The position numbers were made by a program, and so were the translations under genes. Below the pieces are notes generated by a model. That model was not told where the DNA came from. It saw nothing but the letters and a program-made list of their open reading frames with translations, and did no database searches. This document shows, piece after piece, positions 9,201 to 17,318 of a stretch of 60,349 bases of DNA; within the stretch, counting starts at the first letter, position 1; each line of letters opens with the position of its first letter. The DNA comes from an uncultured bacterium (GTDB taxonomy: Bacteria > Bacillota > Clostridia > Lachnospirales > Lachnospiraceae): NCBI GenBank assembly GCA_948467735.1, contig CAOKFN010000028.1, positions 1 through 60,349 on the forward strand, read 5' to 3'.

Positions 9201-9259
9201 ATTTTCAGCCATTTTCCTTCGTGAATGGCCTTGAAAATATCGCTGCACACGCTGTTCAT
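6224..9259 (-). CDS. WYL-like / superfamily 1 helicase / DUF2726-type nuclease fusion
   Basis: Residue numbers are for the longer 1031-residue form (ATG at 9319). The N-terminal 100 residues resemble a WYL-type domain (WLKIEYHNKE to IDIDSI). A UPF1/DNA2-like SF1 helicase core follows: Walker A GPPGTGKTS at about 367, DEAS box at about 628, GTVHAFQGDEKDVV and the NVATSRARDKL motif near 850. The last 100 residues carry ELDGREHFED and NRDQKKN, a PD-(D/E)XK-like fold of the DUF2726 kind. I prefer the ATG at 9259, preceded by AGGGG, because the ATG at 9319 has no ribosome site and sits against a possible -10 box. A role in nucleic-acid processing or phage defence is inferred from the architecture only. 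Confidence 0.85.
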   Translation of the reverse strand: MNSVCSDIFKAIHEGKWLKIEYHNKENQITKFWIGIRSLDVRKRRLSVDGLHLTRYTTDSYDYIDIDSIQSSQIVEGTYYPVNEKLVQDIYLNPEAYKSLFDNTANLKILNYLEMCHRMDVTPYRSDFELVKYLDRDQFKGGDYELTEEQFRTIVNHFQAKTERQKQKQGKLTLQRLAMNVLSIHTPKGLYVLAYRRLDLDIKRRVLHPDEEITICTEFYCGGDRENIRRYLDADEYELLNDFEKNQETIKDRITRRGGQAVSVDDMPYVIGLGMDVILDLHKEYDAILEMYQEGKVSVPIRAFFGDLLNRPVRRKEYPIVLINNKVNLDQLLAIHNAAKYPVAYIQGPPGTGKTSTIINTIVTAFFNEKTVLFTSYNNHPINGVFDKLTSLSYRGRIIPFPALRLGNLDKLEEAVKYIKELYQQVQSIQVFEATLDRRKDDRIERTKRLSALLKKYEEILDLRERRETLHQMTDYQNRAQASMEMFSFQMDLQGRQLTQVEAKLNAAGEITDEDALRLLDQDTEALFQYLFFTSAKYIKKLGEPAYEDLRRILFEIPEDEAVPQFGRYLSDKKNIKKLQKVFPIMITTCISAHKLGEPSPMFDMVIIDEASQCNTAVSLVPIIRGEQLMLVGDPQQLNPVILLNEQVNQKLKEKYHVTDEYDYCKNSIYKTYLACDAVSDEVLLSHHYRCNPSIIEFNNKKYYNSRLKICSASREPQPLVHVDVKNIGRFVKNTAPAEVEEVVRYAAANQEKSIAVITPFVNQRKLIEEALKEHHLRNVTCGTVHAFQGDEKDVVLFSTAVTSQTQAGTYEWLKNNKELINVATSRARDKLIVLADSKNLARLHQQDGDDDLYELVNYVKKNGRSQVTQKKAHSRALGVKPFSTATEEAFMENLNHALENIWLSQNRHTIRKEVAISQVFQDNINYSDLFYTGRFDFVVYERYGKQEIPVLAIELDGREHFEDEVVRNRDQKKNEICQIHGLQLIRVENSYARRYNYIKEVLINYFSVKQ

Positions 9260-9526
9260 CTGTTGTTTTCCCCTGCCCGGCCTGCGGTCGGTTTTTCTGA
9301 TATTCTCTCGTGCTTTCATACTATCATAATCTGCATAATATTACAAGTTTTCCCGCTTTTTAGAGTTTCCCCTCGGTTCTTATGTGGCTTTACACATAGC
9401 TGAGCGCCCCGTTTGGTTCGTATTTATGGCCTTTTAATTTTTGTGATATTTTTGGCGTAAAATGGCAATCCTATAAAAAACAAGCGCTGGATTTTGTTTT
9501 GAAACGATCTATGGAGGGCTTATTCT

Positions 9527-11800
9527 ATGAATTTGGAAAAACAATTAAGTACACTGACAGAGAAAATGCACGGCAGAAGCATTTTGGGCTGTACGGACGC
9601 CCAGCTGTACCAAAGCGTGCTTCAGCTGGTCAAGGAGCGTATGTCGGACAGGCCCGTGACTTCGGGGAGGAAAAAGGTCTATTACATTTCCATGGAATTT
9701 CTGATTGGAAAGCTGCTGTCCAATCATTTGATTAATCTGGGAATTTATGAGGAGGTGGAAGAAGTGCTCCGCAAGAACGGGAAGGATTTGTCCGTGCTGG
9801 AGGATATCGAGCCGGAGCCTTCTTTAGGAAACGGCGGCCTAGGGCGGCTGGCGGCCTGTTTTCTGGATTCCATCGCCACGCTGGAGCTTCCCGGGGACGG
9901 CGTCGGGCTGAATTATCATTACGGCCTGTTCAAGCAGGTATTTAAGGAGCGGCTGCAGCAGGCGGAGAAAAATGAGTGGCTGGAAACGGATTCATGGCTG
10001 ACCGATACCGGGATTACCTTCGAGGTTGCCTTCGGAGACCGAAAAGTGAAGTCCGTGCTTTATGACATGGACGTTATCGGTTACGAAAAAGGGCGGAATA
10101 AACTGCATTTGTTTGATTTGGCCTCCGTGGACGAAGGGCTGGTAAAGGAGGGCATACGTTTTGACAAGGCCGCCATAGAGAAAAATCTCACATTGTTTTT
10201 GTATCCAGACGACTCCGACGAGGCGGGTAATCTGCTGCGCATTTATCAGGAATATTTTCTGTGCAGCAGCGCCGCCCAGCTGATTGTAAAGGAGCTTAAG
10301 GAAAAGGGCTGCAATCTGCATTATTTGGACGAATACGCCGTCATTCAGATCAACGATACCCACCCCACGTTTGTCATTCCTGAATTGATCCGTATTTTGA
10401 CTTGGGAGGAAGGATTTACCATGGACGATGCGGTGGAGGCGGTGGGCAGAGCCTGCGCCTATACCAATCATACCATTCTGGCGGAAGCTTTGGAAAAACT
10501 TCCCCTTTCCCACATTGAAAAAGCGGTGCCTCAGATGGCGCCCATTATCAAGGAGCTGAACGCAAGAATAGGGAAAAGGTATCAGGATCCCAAGGTACAG
10601 ATTATCGACGATGAGAACAGGGTGCATATGGCCCATATTGATATCCACTATGGTTATAGCATTAACGGAGTCGCCGCCATCCACACGGATATCTTGAAAA
10701 ACAGCGAGCTGAATGCATTTTACCGTATTTATCCGGACAAGTTTAACAACAAGACAAACGGAATTACGTTTCGCCGATGGCTTCTTTCCTGTAATAAAGA
10801 GCTTTCGGAATTTTTGACGGATGTGATCGGGGACGGATATCGGAAAAACGCCTATGAATTGGAAAGGCTTCTGGAAAAAAAGGACGACCTGCTGGCGCTG
10901 GATGCATTGGACAAAATCAAGCGGCAGAAAAAAGCCCAGCTGGCGGAATTTATCAGGAATAAGGAAGGGATTTCTCTGGATACAAGCGCCATTTTCGACA
11001 TTCAGGTGAAGCGCCTTCACGAATATAAGAGGCAGCAGATGAATGCCCTGTATATCATTCATAAATATTTGGAGGTGAAAGGCGGCAGGAGGCCGGTCAG
11101 GCCCATGGCGTTTATTTTCGGCGCCAAGGCCGCGCCCGCATATGTAATTGCGCAGGATATTATTCATCTGCTGCTGGTGCTTTCGGAAATTGTAAATCAT
11201 GACCCGGAGGTAAGTCCTTATATGAAGGTGGTCATGGTGGAAAATTATAATGTCAGCTATGCGGAGAAGCTGATTCCGGCCTGCGATGTGTCGGAGCAGA
11301 TTTCCCTTGCTTCCAAGGAAGCGTCAGGGACCGGAAATATGAAGTTTATGTTAAACGGCGCGGTGACTCTGGGGACCATGGACGGCGCCAACGTGGAGAT
11401 ACGGCAGCTGGTGGGGGATGAAAATATCTATATTTTCGGAAAAGACAGTGAAACCGTCATCGGACATTATGCCAAGGGGGATTATTCTTCCAGAGAATTG
11501 TATGAGAAGAGTCCCGTGATTCAAAGGGCGGTGGATTTTCTGGTCAGCGACAAGGCTCTGAGGGTGGGCCATGAGGAAAATTTAAAGCGCCTGCACCGGG
11601 AGCTTTTGAACAAGGACTGGTTTATGACGCTTCTGGATTTGGAAGAGTATATCGCCGTCAAGGATAAGGTCTTCGCCGACTATGAGGACAGGCTGAAATG
11701 GAAAAAAATGATGCTGGTAAATATTGCCAAGGCGGGATATTTTTCCTCGGACAGAACCATTGAGGAATATAACAGGGATATTTGGAAGCTGGGACGGTGA
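9527..11800 (+). CDS. glgP: Glycogen/maltodextrin phosphorylase
   Basis: The 757-residue protein is a glycosyltransferase family 35 enzyme: it splits alpha-1,4-glucans with phosphate to give glucose-1-phosphate, using pyridoxal phosphate. Visible family blocks are PSLGNGGLGRLAACFLDS near residue 105, NDTHPT near 280, and the cofactor-binding block EASGTGNMKFMLNGA near 600 with its Lys. It is slightly shorter than the about 800-residue family average, mainly at the N terminus. GGAGGG precedes the ATG by about 10 bases. The maltodextrin import genes and amylomaltase lie directly downstream, so it probably acts on imported maltodextrin and/or stored glycogen. Confidence 0.95.
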   Translation: MNLEKQLSTLTEKMHGRSILGCTDAQLYQSVLQLVKERMSDRPVTSGRKKVYYISMEFLIGKLLSNHLINLGIYEEVEEVLRKNGKDLSVLEDIEPEPSLGNGGLGRLAACFLDSIATLELPGDGVGLNYHYGLFKQVFKERLQQAEKNEWLETDSWLTDTGITFEVAFGDRKVKSVLYDMDVIGYEKGRNKLHLFDLASVDEGLVKEGIRFDKAAIEKNLTLFLYPDDSDEAGNLLRIYQEYFLCSSAAQLIVKELKEKGCNLHYLDEYAVIQINDTHPTFVIPELIRILTWEEGFTMDDAVEAVGRACAYTNHTILAEALEKLPLSHIEKAVPQMAPIIKELNARIGKRYQDPKVQIIDDENRVHMAHIDIHYGYSINGVAAIHTDILKNSELNAFYRIYPDKFNNKTNGITFRRWLLSCNKELSEFLTDVIGDGYRKNAYELERLLEKKDDLLALDALDKIKRQKKAQLAEFIRNKEGISLDTSAIFDIQVKRLHEYKRQQMNALYIIHKYLEVKGGRRPVRPMAFIFGAKAAPAYVIAQDIIHLLLVLSEIVNHDPEVSPYMKVVMVENYNVSYAEKLIPACDVSEQISLASKEASGTGNMKFMLNGAVTLGTMDGANVEIRQLVGDENIYIFGKDSETVIGHYAKGDYSSRELYEKSPVIQRAVDFLVSDKALRVGHEENLKRLHRELLNKDWFMTLLDLEEYIAVKDKVFADYEDRLKWKKMMLVNIAKAGYFSSDRTIEEYNRDIWKLGR

Positions 11801-11960
11801 TGTAAGCTTAAAATGGCCCTGCGTGTAATTTTATTGAATTTGGGAAAACTGCTATTGTGACCAAAACAGTTCCGAAACCAGATGAAAACTATTTCCCGCG
11901 GGGATGTGGAAGGGTGGGAACGGTACACAGTAATTGCGAATTGGAATAGGAGTATAAATT

Positions 11961-13394
11961 ATGAGAAAAAAATGGATCACCGGATTGCTTTGTCTGGGAA
12001 TGGCGTTTGCGCTGTTGACAGGATGCGGCAATCAAGGAAACGAAGGTAACGGCTCTTCTAATGGCGGCGGCAATTCTCAAACCGGAGGCGAAGGCTCGGG
12101 AACCTCAGGGAATAACCAAGGGAATGCAGGGAACGGCTCGGGAACCGGCGCAGTTTATTATCTGAGCTTTAAGCCGGAGATTGACGCCGTGTGGAAGAGG
12201 CTGGCGGAGGCATACACAAAAGAGACAGGGGTGTCGGTAAAGGTGGTGACTGCTGCCAACAACACCTATGAACAGACATTAATGTCGGAAATTGCCAACA
12301 AGGAAGCGCCCACCTTGTTCCAGATTAACGGGCCTGTGGGTTATCAGAACTGGAAGGATTACTGCGCCGATTTATCCGATACGAAGCTGTATAGCTGGCT
12401 GCTGGATAAGACCCTCGCGGTGACGGGGGAAGACGGCGGGGTCTATGGCATTCCCTATGTGGTGGAGGGATATGGAATTATATATAACGACGCCATTATG
12501 AAGAAATATTTTGCTTTGAGCGGCGCTAAGGCAGGCTCCATGGCAGAAATCAACAATTTCCAAAAGCTCAAGGAGGTTGTGGAGGATATGCAGGCCAGAA
12601 AGGAAGAGCTGGGAATCAAGGGGGTATTTGCGTCCACTTCTTTAAATCCCGGCGACGACTGGAGATGGCAGACCCATCTTGCCAATATCCCCATATCCTA
12701 TGAATTTCAGGACAAGGGCGTAACGGACGCGGACACGCTGGAATTTACCTATGCGGAAAACTATAAGAATATATTTGATTTGTATCTGAATAATTCGGGT
12801 ACGGCCAAGGGGCTTCTGGGAAGTAAGTCCACGGATGATTCCATGGCGGAATTTGCTTTGGGTCAGGCCGCCATGGTGCAGAACGGCAACTGGGCGTGGG
12901 GACAGATCTCGGAAGTCGCCGGCAACGTGGTGAAGGAGGAGGATATAAAATTCCTGCCCATTTATACGGGGATGAAGGGGGAGGAAGAACAGGGCCTCTG
13001 CGTGGGAACGGAGAATTTCTTCGCCATAAACAGTCAGGCGTCTCCCGAGGATCAGGCCGCGTCCATTGCTTTTGTGGAATGGCTGTTCAGCTCCGACACG
13101 GGCAAGAAGGCGGTCACGGAGGAGCTTGGTTTTATTACCCCCTTCAATACGTTTGCGGAAAACGAGAAGCCCACGGATCCTCTGGCGAAGGAGGTGATCC
13201 GCTATATGGAGGACGGTACGAAAACGTCTATTCCATGGAACTTTACGTCCTTTCCCAGCGAGCGGTTTAAGAGCGACTTTGGAGAAGCGCTGCTGGAATA
13301 TGCTTCGGGCAGCAAGAAATGGGAAGAAGTGCGGCAGCTGGTGATAGACCGCTGGGCGGCGGAAAAGAAGATTAGCGGCGGTACGAACGGCTGA
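11961..13394 (+). CDS. ABC sugar transporter substrate-binding lipoprotein
   Basis: This is a 477-residue lipoprotein: signal peptide with lipobox LLTGC (Cys about 22), then a Gly/Asn/Ser-rich spacer to about 60. A family 1 extracellular solute-binding fold follows (AEAYTKETGVSVKVVTA, YGIPYVVEGYGIIYN, GQAAMVQNGNWAWGQ, VEWLFSSDTGKKAV). It should capture oligosaccharides outside the membrane and hand them to the two permeases downstream. The neighbouring phosphorylase and 4-alpha-glucanotransferase suggest maltodextrin as ligand, which is inference. TAGGAG lies 8 bases before the ATG as part of a leader motif seen at three other genes in this window. No ABC ATPase gene is nearby; a shared ATPase elsewhere is usual for this type. 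Confidence 0.92.
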   Translation: MRKKWITGLLCLGMAFALLTGCGNQGNEGNGSSNGGGNSQTGGEGSGTSGNNQGNAGNGSGTGAVYYLSFKPEIDAVWKRLAEAYTKETGVSVKVVTAANNTYEQTLMSEIANKEAPTLFQINGPVGYQNWKDYCADLSDTKLYSWLLDKTLAVTGEDGGVYGIPYVVEGYGIIYNDAIMKKYFALSGAKAGSMAEINNFQKLKEVVEDMQARKEELGIKGVFASTSLNPGDDWRWQTHLANIPISYEFQDKGVTDADTLEFTYAENYKNIFDLYLNNSGTAKGLLGSKSTDDSMAEFALGQAAMVQNGNWAWGQISEVAGNVVKEEDIKFLPIYTGMKGEEEQGLCVGTENFFAINSQASPEDQAASIAFVEWLFSSDTGKKAVTEELGFITPFNTFAENEKPTDPLAKEVIRYMEDGTKTSIPWNFTSFPSERFKSDFGEALLEYASGSKKWEEVRQLVIDRWAAEKKISGGTNG

Positions 13395-13431
13395 CATTGA
13401 CGACGGGCCGGACTGGCGCCGATACGGAAGG

Positions 13432-13461
13432 CCCGCAGCGCGAAATCTGCGGCGCTGCGGG
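13432..13461 (+). promoter_or_regulatory. GC-rich hairpin between binding-protein and permease genes
   Basis: CCCGCAGCGC (13432-13441) and GCGCTGCGGG (13452-13461) form a perfect 10-bp stem with a 10-base loop and no T tract. At this position, behind the binding-protein gene, such hairpins usually protect the upstream message or lower read-through, giving more binding protein than permease. That role here is inferred. Confidence 0.5.
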
Positions 13462-13511
13462 TATAAATTCTTTCCAAATTCTGTATGATGTGTTAAAATA
13501 GGAGACAGAAA

Positions 13512-14354
13512 ATGCAAAAGACATTGAAACGATATTTCCCGATTTTTGTGCTTCCTACCTTAATAGCGTTTGCGTTTGCCTTCCTTGTGCCCTTTGGCAT
13601 GGGGGTGTATCTGTCCTTTTGCAGCTTCAGGACCATAACGAATGCTCAGTTTACAGGCCTTCAAAATTATATCAGGGTATTTTCCGACAGGGATTTTGTC
13701 AATGCGCTGTGGTTTACCGTAAGGTTTACGGCGCTTTCCGTATTGACCATCAATGCGTTTTCTTTTGCGCTGGCATTGGCGCTGACAAGGAAGATTAAGG
13801 GGACGAACCTGTTTCGGACGGTGTTTTTTATGCCCAACCTGATAGGGGGCATCATTCTGGGATATATTTGGCAGCAGATGATCAATGCCCTGCTGCTTAG
13901 GTATGAGACTACGCTGGTAGCGAATGCCGGGTATGGGTTCTGGGGGCTGGTGGTGCTGATGAACTGGCAGATGATCGGCTATATGATGATTATTTATGTG
14001 GCGGGGCTGCAGAACGTACCCACGGAGCTTTTGGAAGCGGCGCAGATAGACGGCGCGTCCGGCTGGCAGACCTTGGTGAAGGTGAAGATTCCCATGGTGA
14101 TGCCCTCCGTTACGATCTGTCTGTTCCTCACATTGTCAAACAGCTTTAAATTGTTCGACCAGAATCTGGCGCTGACTGCCGGGGCGCCCAGCAAGAGGAC
14201 TGCAATGCTGGCGCTGGATATTTATAATACCTTCTATGGCAGAGCCGGATATGAAGGGGTGGGTCAGGCGAAAGCGGTATTGTTCTTCCTTCTTGTGGCG
14301 GCGATTGCGCTGGGACAGCTGGTTCTGACCAGAAGAAGGGAGGTGGAGGCATGA
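13512..14354 (+). CDS. Sugar ABC transporter permease, MalF-like
   Basis: The 280-residue membrane protein has about six hydrophobic segments and the cytoplasmic EAA loop that contacts the ATPase (ELLEAAQIDGASGWQTLVKV, about residues 175-195). It is one half of the transmembrane channel for the binding protein upstream. AGGAGA sits about 9 bases before the ATG. Its last four bases overlap the start of the second permease (ATGA), so the two are translationally coupled. Confidence 0.93.
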   Translation: MQKTLKRYFPIFVLPTLIAFAFAFLVPFGMGVYLSFCSFRTITNAQFTGLQNYIRVFSDRDFVNALWFTVRFTALSVLTINAFSFALALALTRKIKGTNLFRTVFFMPNLIGGIILGYIWQQMINALLLRYETTLVANAGYGFWGLVVLMNWQMIGYMMIIYVAGLQNVPTELLEAAQIDGASGWQTLVKVKIPMVMPSVTICLFLTLSNSFKLFDQNLALTAGAPSKRTAMLALDIYNTFYGRAGYEGVGQAKAVLFFLLVAAIALGQLVLTRRREVEA

Positions 14355-15190
14355 AGAAAAAGGCATGGGGAGATTTTTGTTTATTTGTTTTACTATGTGT
14401 GTTAGTGATAGTTTTTTTGACGCCGATTTTTTTCGTGGTGATGAATTCTTTTAAGGGGAAATTGTATATTAGCGACGCTCCGTTTGCGTTTGTGGATTCC
14501 GAGACGTTTGCGGGGCTTGCCAATTACCGGAACGGAATTGAAAAGACAGATTTTTTTACGGCTTTCGCCTGTTCGCTGTTTATCACGGTCTGTTCGGTAT
14601 TGGTGATTGTGCTTTTCACTTCCATGACGGCATATTATCTGACCAGAGTAAAGGGCGCTTTCACAAATGCACTGTATTATATATTTGTATTTTCCATGAT
14701 TGTGCCGTTTCAGATGGTGATGTTTACCATGTCGAAGCTGGCCAATATATTTCGCCTGAATAATCCGCCGGGAATGGTGGTGCTGTATCTGGGATTTGGC
14801 GCGGGGCTTTCCATATTTATGTTCTGCGGGTTTATCAAATCCATTCCTCTGGAGATTGAGGAGGCGGCCATGATTGACGGATGCAATCCGCTGCAGACCT
14901 TTTTCGGGGTGGTGATGCCGATTTTGAAGCCCACGGCCATTACGGTGGCTATTTTGAATGCCATGTGGATTTGGAACGATTATCTGCTGCCCTATCTGGT
15001 CATCGGCCTTAGTACAAAGTACAAGACCATACCCGTGGCGGTGCAGTATCTGGTGGGATCCTATGGCTCGAAGGATCTGGGGGCAATGATGGCGCTGCTG
15101 GTCCTGTCAATTCTGCCCATTGTGGTGTTCTATCTGACCTGCCAGAAGTATATTATAGAAGGAGTTGTGGCGGGGGCAGTGAAGGGATGA
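14351..15190 (+). CDS. Sugar ABC transporter permease, MalG-like
   Basis: The 279-residue protein has six hydrophobic segments and an EAA loop (EIEEAAMIDGCNPLQTFFGV, about 173-192) near the C-terminal half, typical of the second permease of CUT1 sugar importers. The start overlaps the stop of the MalF-like gene by four bases, with AGGGAGGTGG just upstream. It pairs with that permease and with the lipoprotein at 11961-13394. The amylomaltase gene follows after 119 bases. Confidence 0.93.
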   Translation: MKKKAWGDFCLFVLLCVLVIVFLTPIFFVVMNSFKGKLYISDAPFAFVDSETFAGLANYRNGIEKTDFFTAFACSLFITVCSVLVIVLFTSMTAYYLTRVKGAFTNALYYIFVFSMIVPFQMVMFTMSKLANIFRLNNPPGMVVLYLGFGAGLSIFMFCGFIKSIPLEIEEAAMIDGCNPLQTFFGVVMPILKPTAITVAILNAMWIWNDYLLPYLVIGLSTKYKTIPVAVQYLVGSYGSKDLGAMMALLVLSILPIVVFYLTCQKYIIEGVVAGAVKG

Positions 15191-15309
15191 TGTGCGGCAT
15201 TCAAGGGAAGTGCGCAGCGGTTCGCAGGGACGTCTGTCGGAAGGAATGCGGGGATTATAAGGCGAAAGTGCAATGTTGACAGTTCTAAAGCAAGGTGGAG
15301 GAGAAATGC

Positions 15310-16797
15310 ATGAGAGAAAGTGGTGTGCTGCTGCCGGTGGCGAGTCTGCCATCGGCATATGGAATCGGCTGTTTTTCCAAAGAAGCGTATGCATTTGTGG
15401 ATTGGCTGAAGGCGGCGGGGCAGTCCTGCTGGCAGATTCTGCCGCTGGGGCCCACGAGCTGCGGGGACTCGCCCTATCAGTCCTTTTCTACGTTTGCGGG
15501 AAATCCTTATTTTATTGATTTGGAGGATTTGACAGCCAGAGGGTATCTGACAAAGGAATTCTGCGACGGGTTTGACTTTGGAAATCACGAAGAGTATATT
15601 GACTATGACAAGCTTTACCAGAACCGGCGTATTGTGCTGCAGAAAGCGTGGGAAAACAGCAGGATTGCCGAGGATGAGGAGTTTCAGGCGTTTGTGGAGG
15701 AAAATTCTTACTGGCTGAAGGATTATGCCCTATATATGGCGCTGAAGGATTCCTTTGAGGGTGTGTGCTGGATCGAATGGGACGAGGATATCAAGGTCCG
15801 CAGGCCGGAGGCGCTGCGGCGGTATCGGAAAAAATATGCGCAGGAAATGGAATTTTATCAGTTTCAACAGTACATGTTCCATGTGCAGTGGAAAAAGCTG
15901 AAGGCCTATGCCAACGAAAAAGGAATCAAAATCATCGGGGATATTCCTATTTATGTGGCTTTTGACAGCGCGGATGCATGGGCGAATCCGAAGCTGTTCC
16001 AATTTGATGAAAACAGTAATCCTATCGCGGTGGCGGGATGTCCTCCCGATGCGTTTTCTGCCGACGGACAGCTCTGGGGAAATCCTCTGTATGACTGGGA
16101 ATATCATAAGAAGACAGGCTACAAATGGTGGATGAAGCGGCTGGCGGCATGCTTTGAGCTGTATGATGTGGTCAGGATCGACCATTTCAGGGCCTTTGAC
16201 GCCTACTATTCCATTCCGGCGGGCGCTAAGACCGCACAGACAGGCTCTTGGGAGCCGGGGCCGGGATACGGCCTGTTCGCGGCCATGAAGAAGAATCTGG
16301 GAGATAAGCGGGTGATTGCGGAGGATTTGGGATTTTTGACGCCTTCCGTGCTGGAGCTGGTGAAACAGACCGGATATCCGGGCATGAAGGTATTGCAGTT
16401 TGCCTTTGATTCCAGAGAGGAAAGCGATTATCTGCCCCATAATTATCCCCATAACTGTGTGGTGTACACCGGAACCCACGACAATGACACGACCTTGGGC
16501 TGGTATGGGGCGCTGGTGCAGCATGACAAGGATTTCTGCAAGAGGTACCTGCATTTGGCCGGCTTAGACGACAGGGAAGCGGCTTGGGAGATTATCAGGG
16601 CGGCTATTGGAAGCGTGGCGGATTTGGCGGTGATTCCCATGCAGGATTATCTGGGGCTGGGCTCCGAAGCCCGCATTAACATACCTTCCACCCTTGGGAA
16701 CAATTGGAAATGGCGGATGAAGAAGGGGGTCTGTACGGAGGAGCTGGCTTGGAGAATGCGGGAGCTGGCAAGGCTTTACGGAAGAGTGAGAGGATAG
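15310..16797 (+). CDS. malQ: 4-alpha-glucanotransferase (amylomaltase)
   Basis: The 495-residue enzyme of glycoside hydrolase family 77 transfers alpha-1,4-glucan segments between maltodextrins and frees glucose. Family blocks are LPSAYGIGCFSKEA near the start, GPTSCGDSPYQSFS near 50, VRIDHFRAFDAYYSIP near 290 (catalytic Asp), VIAEDLGFLTPSV near 337 (catalytic Glu), and TGTHDNDTTLGW near 390 (third acidic residue). The ATG at 15310 was chosen because GGAGGAG lies 6-7 bases upstream; a GTG five codons earlier would place that site inside the gene. Together with the phosphorylase it forms the usual cytoplasmic pathway for maltodextrin breakdown. Confidence 0.95.
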   Translation: MRESGVLLPVASLPSAYGIGCFSKEAYAFVDWLKAAGQSCWQILPLGPTSCGDSPYQSFSTFAGNPYFIDLEDLTARGYLTKEFCDGFDFGNHEEYIDYDKLYQNRRIVLQKAWENSRIAEDEEFQAFVEENSYWLKDYALYMALKDSFEGVCWIEWDEDIKVRRPEALRRYRKKYAQEMEFYQFQQYMFHVQWKKLKAYANEKGIKIIGDIPIYVAFDSADAWANPKLFQFDENSNPIAVAGCPPDAFSADGQLWGNPLYDWEYHKKTGYKWWMKRLAACFELYDVVRIDHFRAFDAYYSIPAGAKTAQTGSWEPGPGYGLFAAMKKNLGDKRVIAEDLGFLTPSVLELVKQTGYPGMKVLQFAFDSREESDYLPHNYPHNCVVYTGTHDNDTTLGWYGALVQHDKDFCKRYLHLAGLDDREAAWEIIRAAIGSVADLAVIPMQDYLGLGSEARINIPSTLGNNWKWRMKKGVCTEELAWRMRELARLYGRVRG

Positions 16798-16816
16798 CAG
16801 AACATATTGACTTTGG

Positions 16817-16960
16817 CAGATAAAGGATATTGAGGGAATGCTTGAGGCGTATGAGGAGGATTATCATACGGGTATGGATGCGGGGGAGATAGCGGCTCTG
16901 CGTTATGAATACACATCGGGCTATCCAGCTCTTTGTTTTCGCGGCCGCTTCCTAGAAGGC
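16817..16960 (+). pseudogene. Fragment of an AAA-type ATPase gene
   Basis: Read from 16817, the frame gives IKDIEGMLEAYEEDYHTGMD and EIAALRYEYTSGYP. This resembles an internal part of the AAA-ATPase-like proteins common in Lachnospiraceae, in which a YEYTSGYPFLVS-type block follows the ATPase core. Walker motifs and everything upstream are missing, and the similarity ends near 16935. It is a short gene scar behind malQ, pointing to past insertion or deletion next to the toxin-antitoxin locus. Confidence 0.5.
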
Positions 16961-17000
16961 TGCCAATTTATACTTGAAACAAACCCACAAAAAATGTATC

Positions 17001-17029
17001 TTGCATTCCAAAACTGCATATGCTATAAT
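17001..17029 (+). promoter_or_regulatory. Promoter of the antisense RNA
   Basis: TTGCAT (17001-17006) and TATAAT (17024-17029) are separated by exactly 17 bases, and TGC before the -10 box makes it an extended -10. It points right, toward the hairpin at 17071-17104, giving a predicted RNA of about 70 bases. The stretch GCATATGCTATAA is shared with the opposing toxin promoter. Confidence 0.75.
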
Positions 17030-17035
17030 GCCGAT

Positions 17036-17104
17036 AGGCAGAAAGATATGAATAGTCCATGCAGGACGGCGAAAAGCCCCGGTGTTCCAGCACCGGGGCT
17101 TTTC
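17036..17104 (+). ncRNA. Candidate type I antitoxin RNA
   Basis: The predicted RNA starts about 7 bases after the -10 box and ends at the hairpin shared with the opposing gene. Bases 17042-17067 are a near copy (24 of 27 aligned positions) of the plus-strand sequence at 17223-17249, which is the complement of the toxin start-codon region. The RNA can therefore pair both with the toxin message terminator and with its translation start. This is the layout of the Fst/par family of type I systems. The RNA itself is predicted, not observed. Confidence 0.65.
17071..17104. terminator. Bidirectional terminator shared by toxin and antisense RNA
   Basis: GAAAAGCCCCGGTG (17071-17084) and CACCGGGGCTTTTC (17091-17104) make a perfect 14-bp stem with a 6-base loop TTCCAG. 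Each strand ends its arm with TTTTC, so it can stop transcripts from both sides. Confidence 0.9.
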
Positions 17105-17155
17105 TATTCCCTATTTTGGCAATGGCAGGGCTTAGAACCATAGGCTGGTTACCGG

Positions 17156-17242
17156 CTATTTCTCCCCGTCTAACCATTTGCAGACATAATATGTTACTAT
17201 GCCTGCCATGACAGAGATAATAAAAGATATGAATACTTCCAT
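17156..17242 (-). CDS. Small hydrophobic peptide, probable type I (Fst-like) toxin
   Basis: The ATG at 17242 opens a 28-residue frame that starts MEVFISFIISVMAG, continues through a single membrane-spanning segment with YYVCKWLD, and ends in charged GEK before TAG. A strong AAGGGGGTG lies 8 bases upstream. Short acidic start, one hydrophobic helix, a conserved KWLD-like end and a charged tail are the marks of Fst-type membrane toxins of Firmicutes. The message would run from a promoter at 17290-17318 to the shared hairpin, leaving a 3-prime untranslated region that overlaps the antisense RNA. Expected action is membrane damage or growth arrest if the antisense RNA is lost. A harmless small membrane peptide is the alternative. 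Confidence 0.75.
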   Translation of the reverse strand: MEVFISFIISVMAGIVTYYVCKWLDGEK

Positions 17243-17289
17243 GCAGTACACCCCCTTTCCGTACCAGTCTAGGGGGCGGAAACAGGATT

Positions 17290-17318
17290 CTTATAGCATA
17301 TGCGCTTATATTATGCCA
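17290..17318 (-). promoter_or_regulatory. Probable promoter of the toxin message
   Basis: On the minus strand TGGCAT (17313-17318) is followed after 17 bases by TATAAG (17290-17295), with TGC forming an extended -10. The start point would be near 17283, about 40 bases before the toxin ATG. The -35 is weaker than that of the antisense RNA promoter, as expected if the antitoxin is the more abundant RNA. Confidence 0.5.

Larger units (their letters stand above)
17042..17249. repeat. Direct repeat pair linking antisense RNA and toxin start
   Basis: Copy A (17042-17067) and copy B (17223-17249) share AAAGATATGAATA and CCATGCAG in the same orientation, differing by one indel and two substitutions. 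Copy B overlaps the toxin start codon on the opposite strand. Because A is transcribed left to right and B is transcribed right to left, their RNAs are complementary. Confidence 0.8.

Noticed and set aside
9992..11200. 402-codon minus frame inside glgP
   Set aside because: The plus strand encodes a complete phosphorylase with catalytic motifs; the antisense frame is a by-product.
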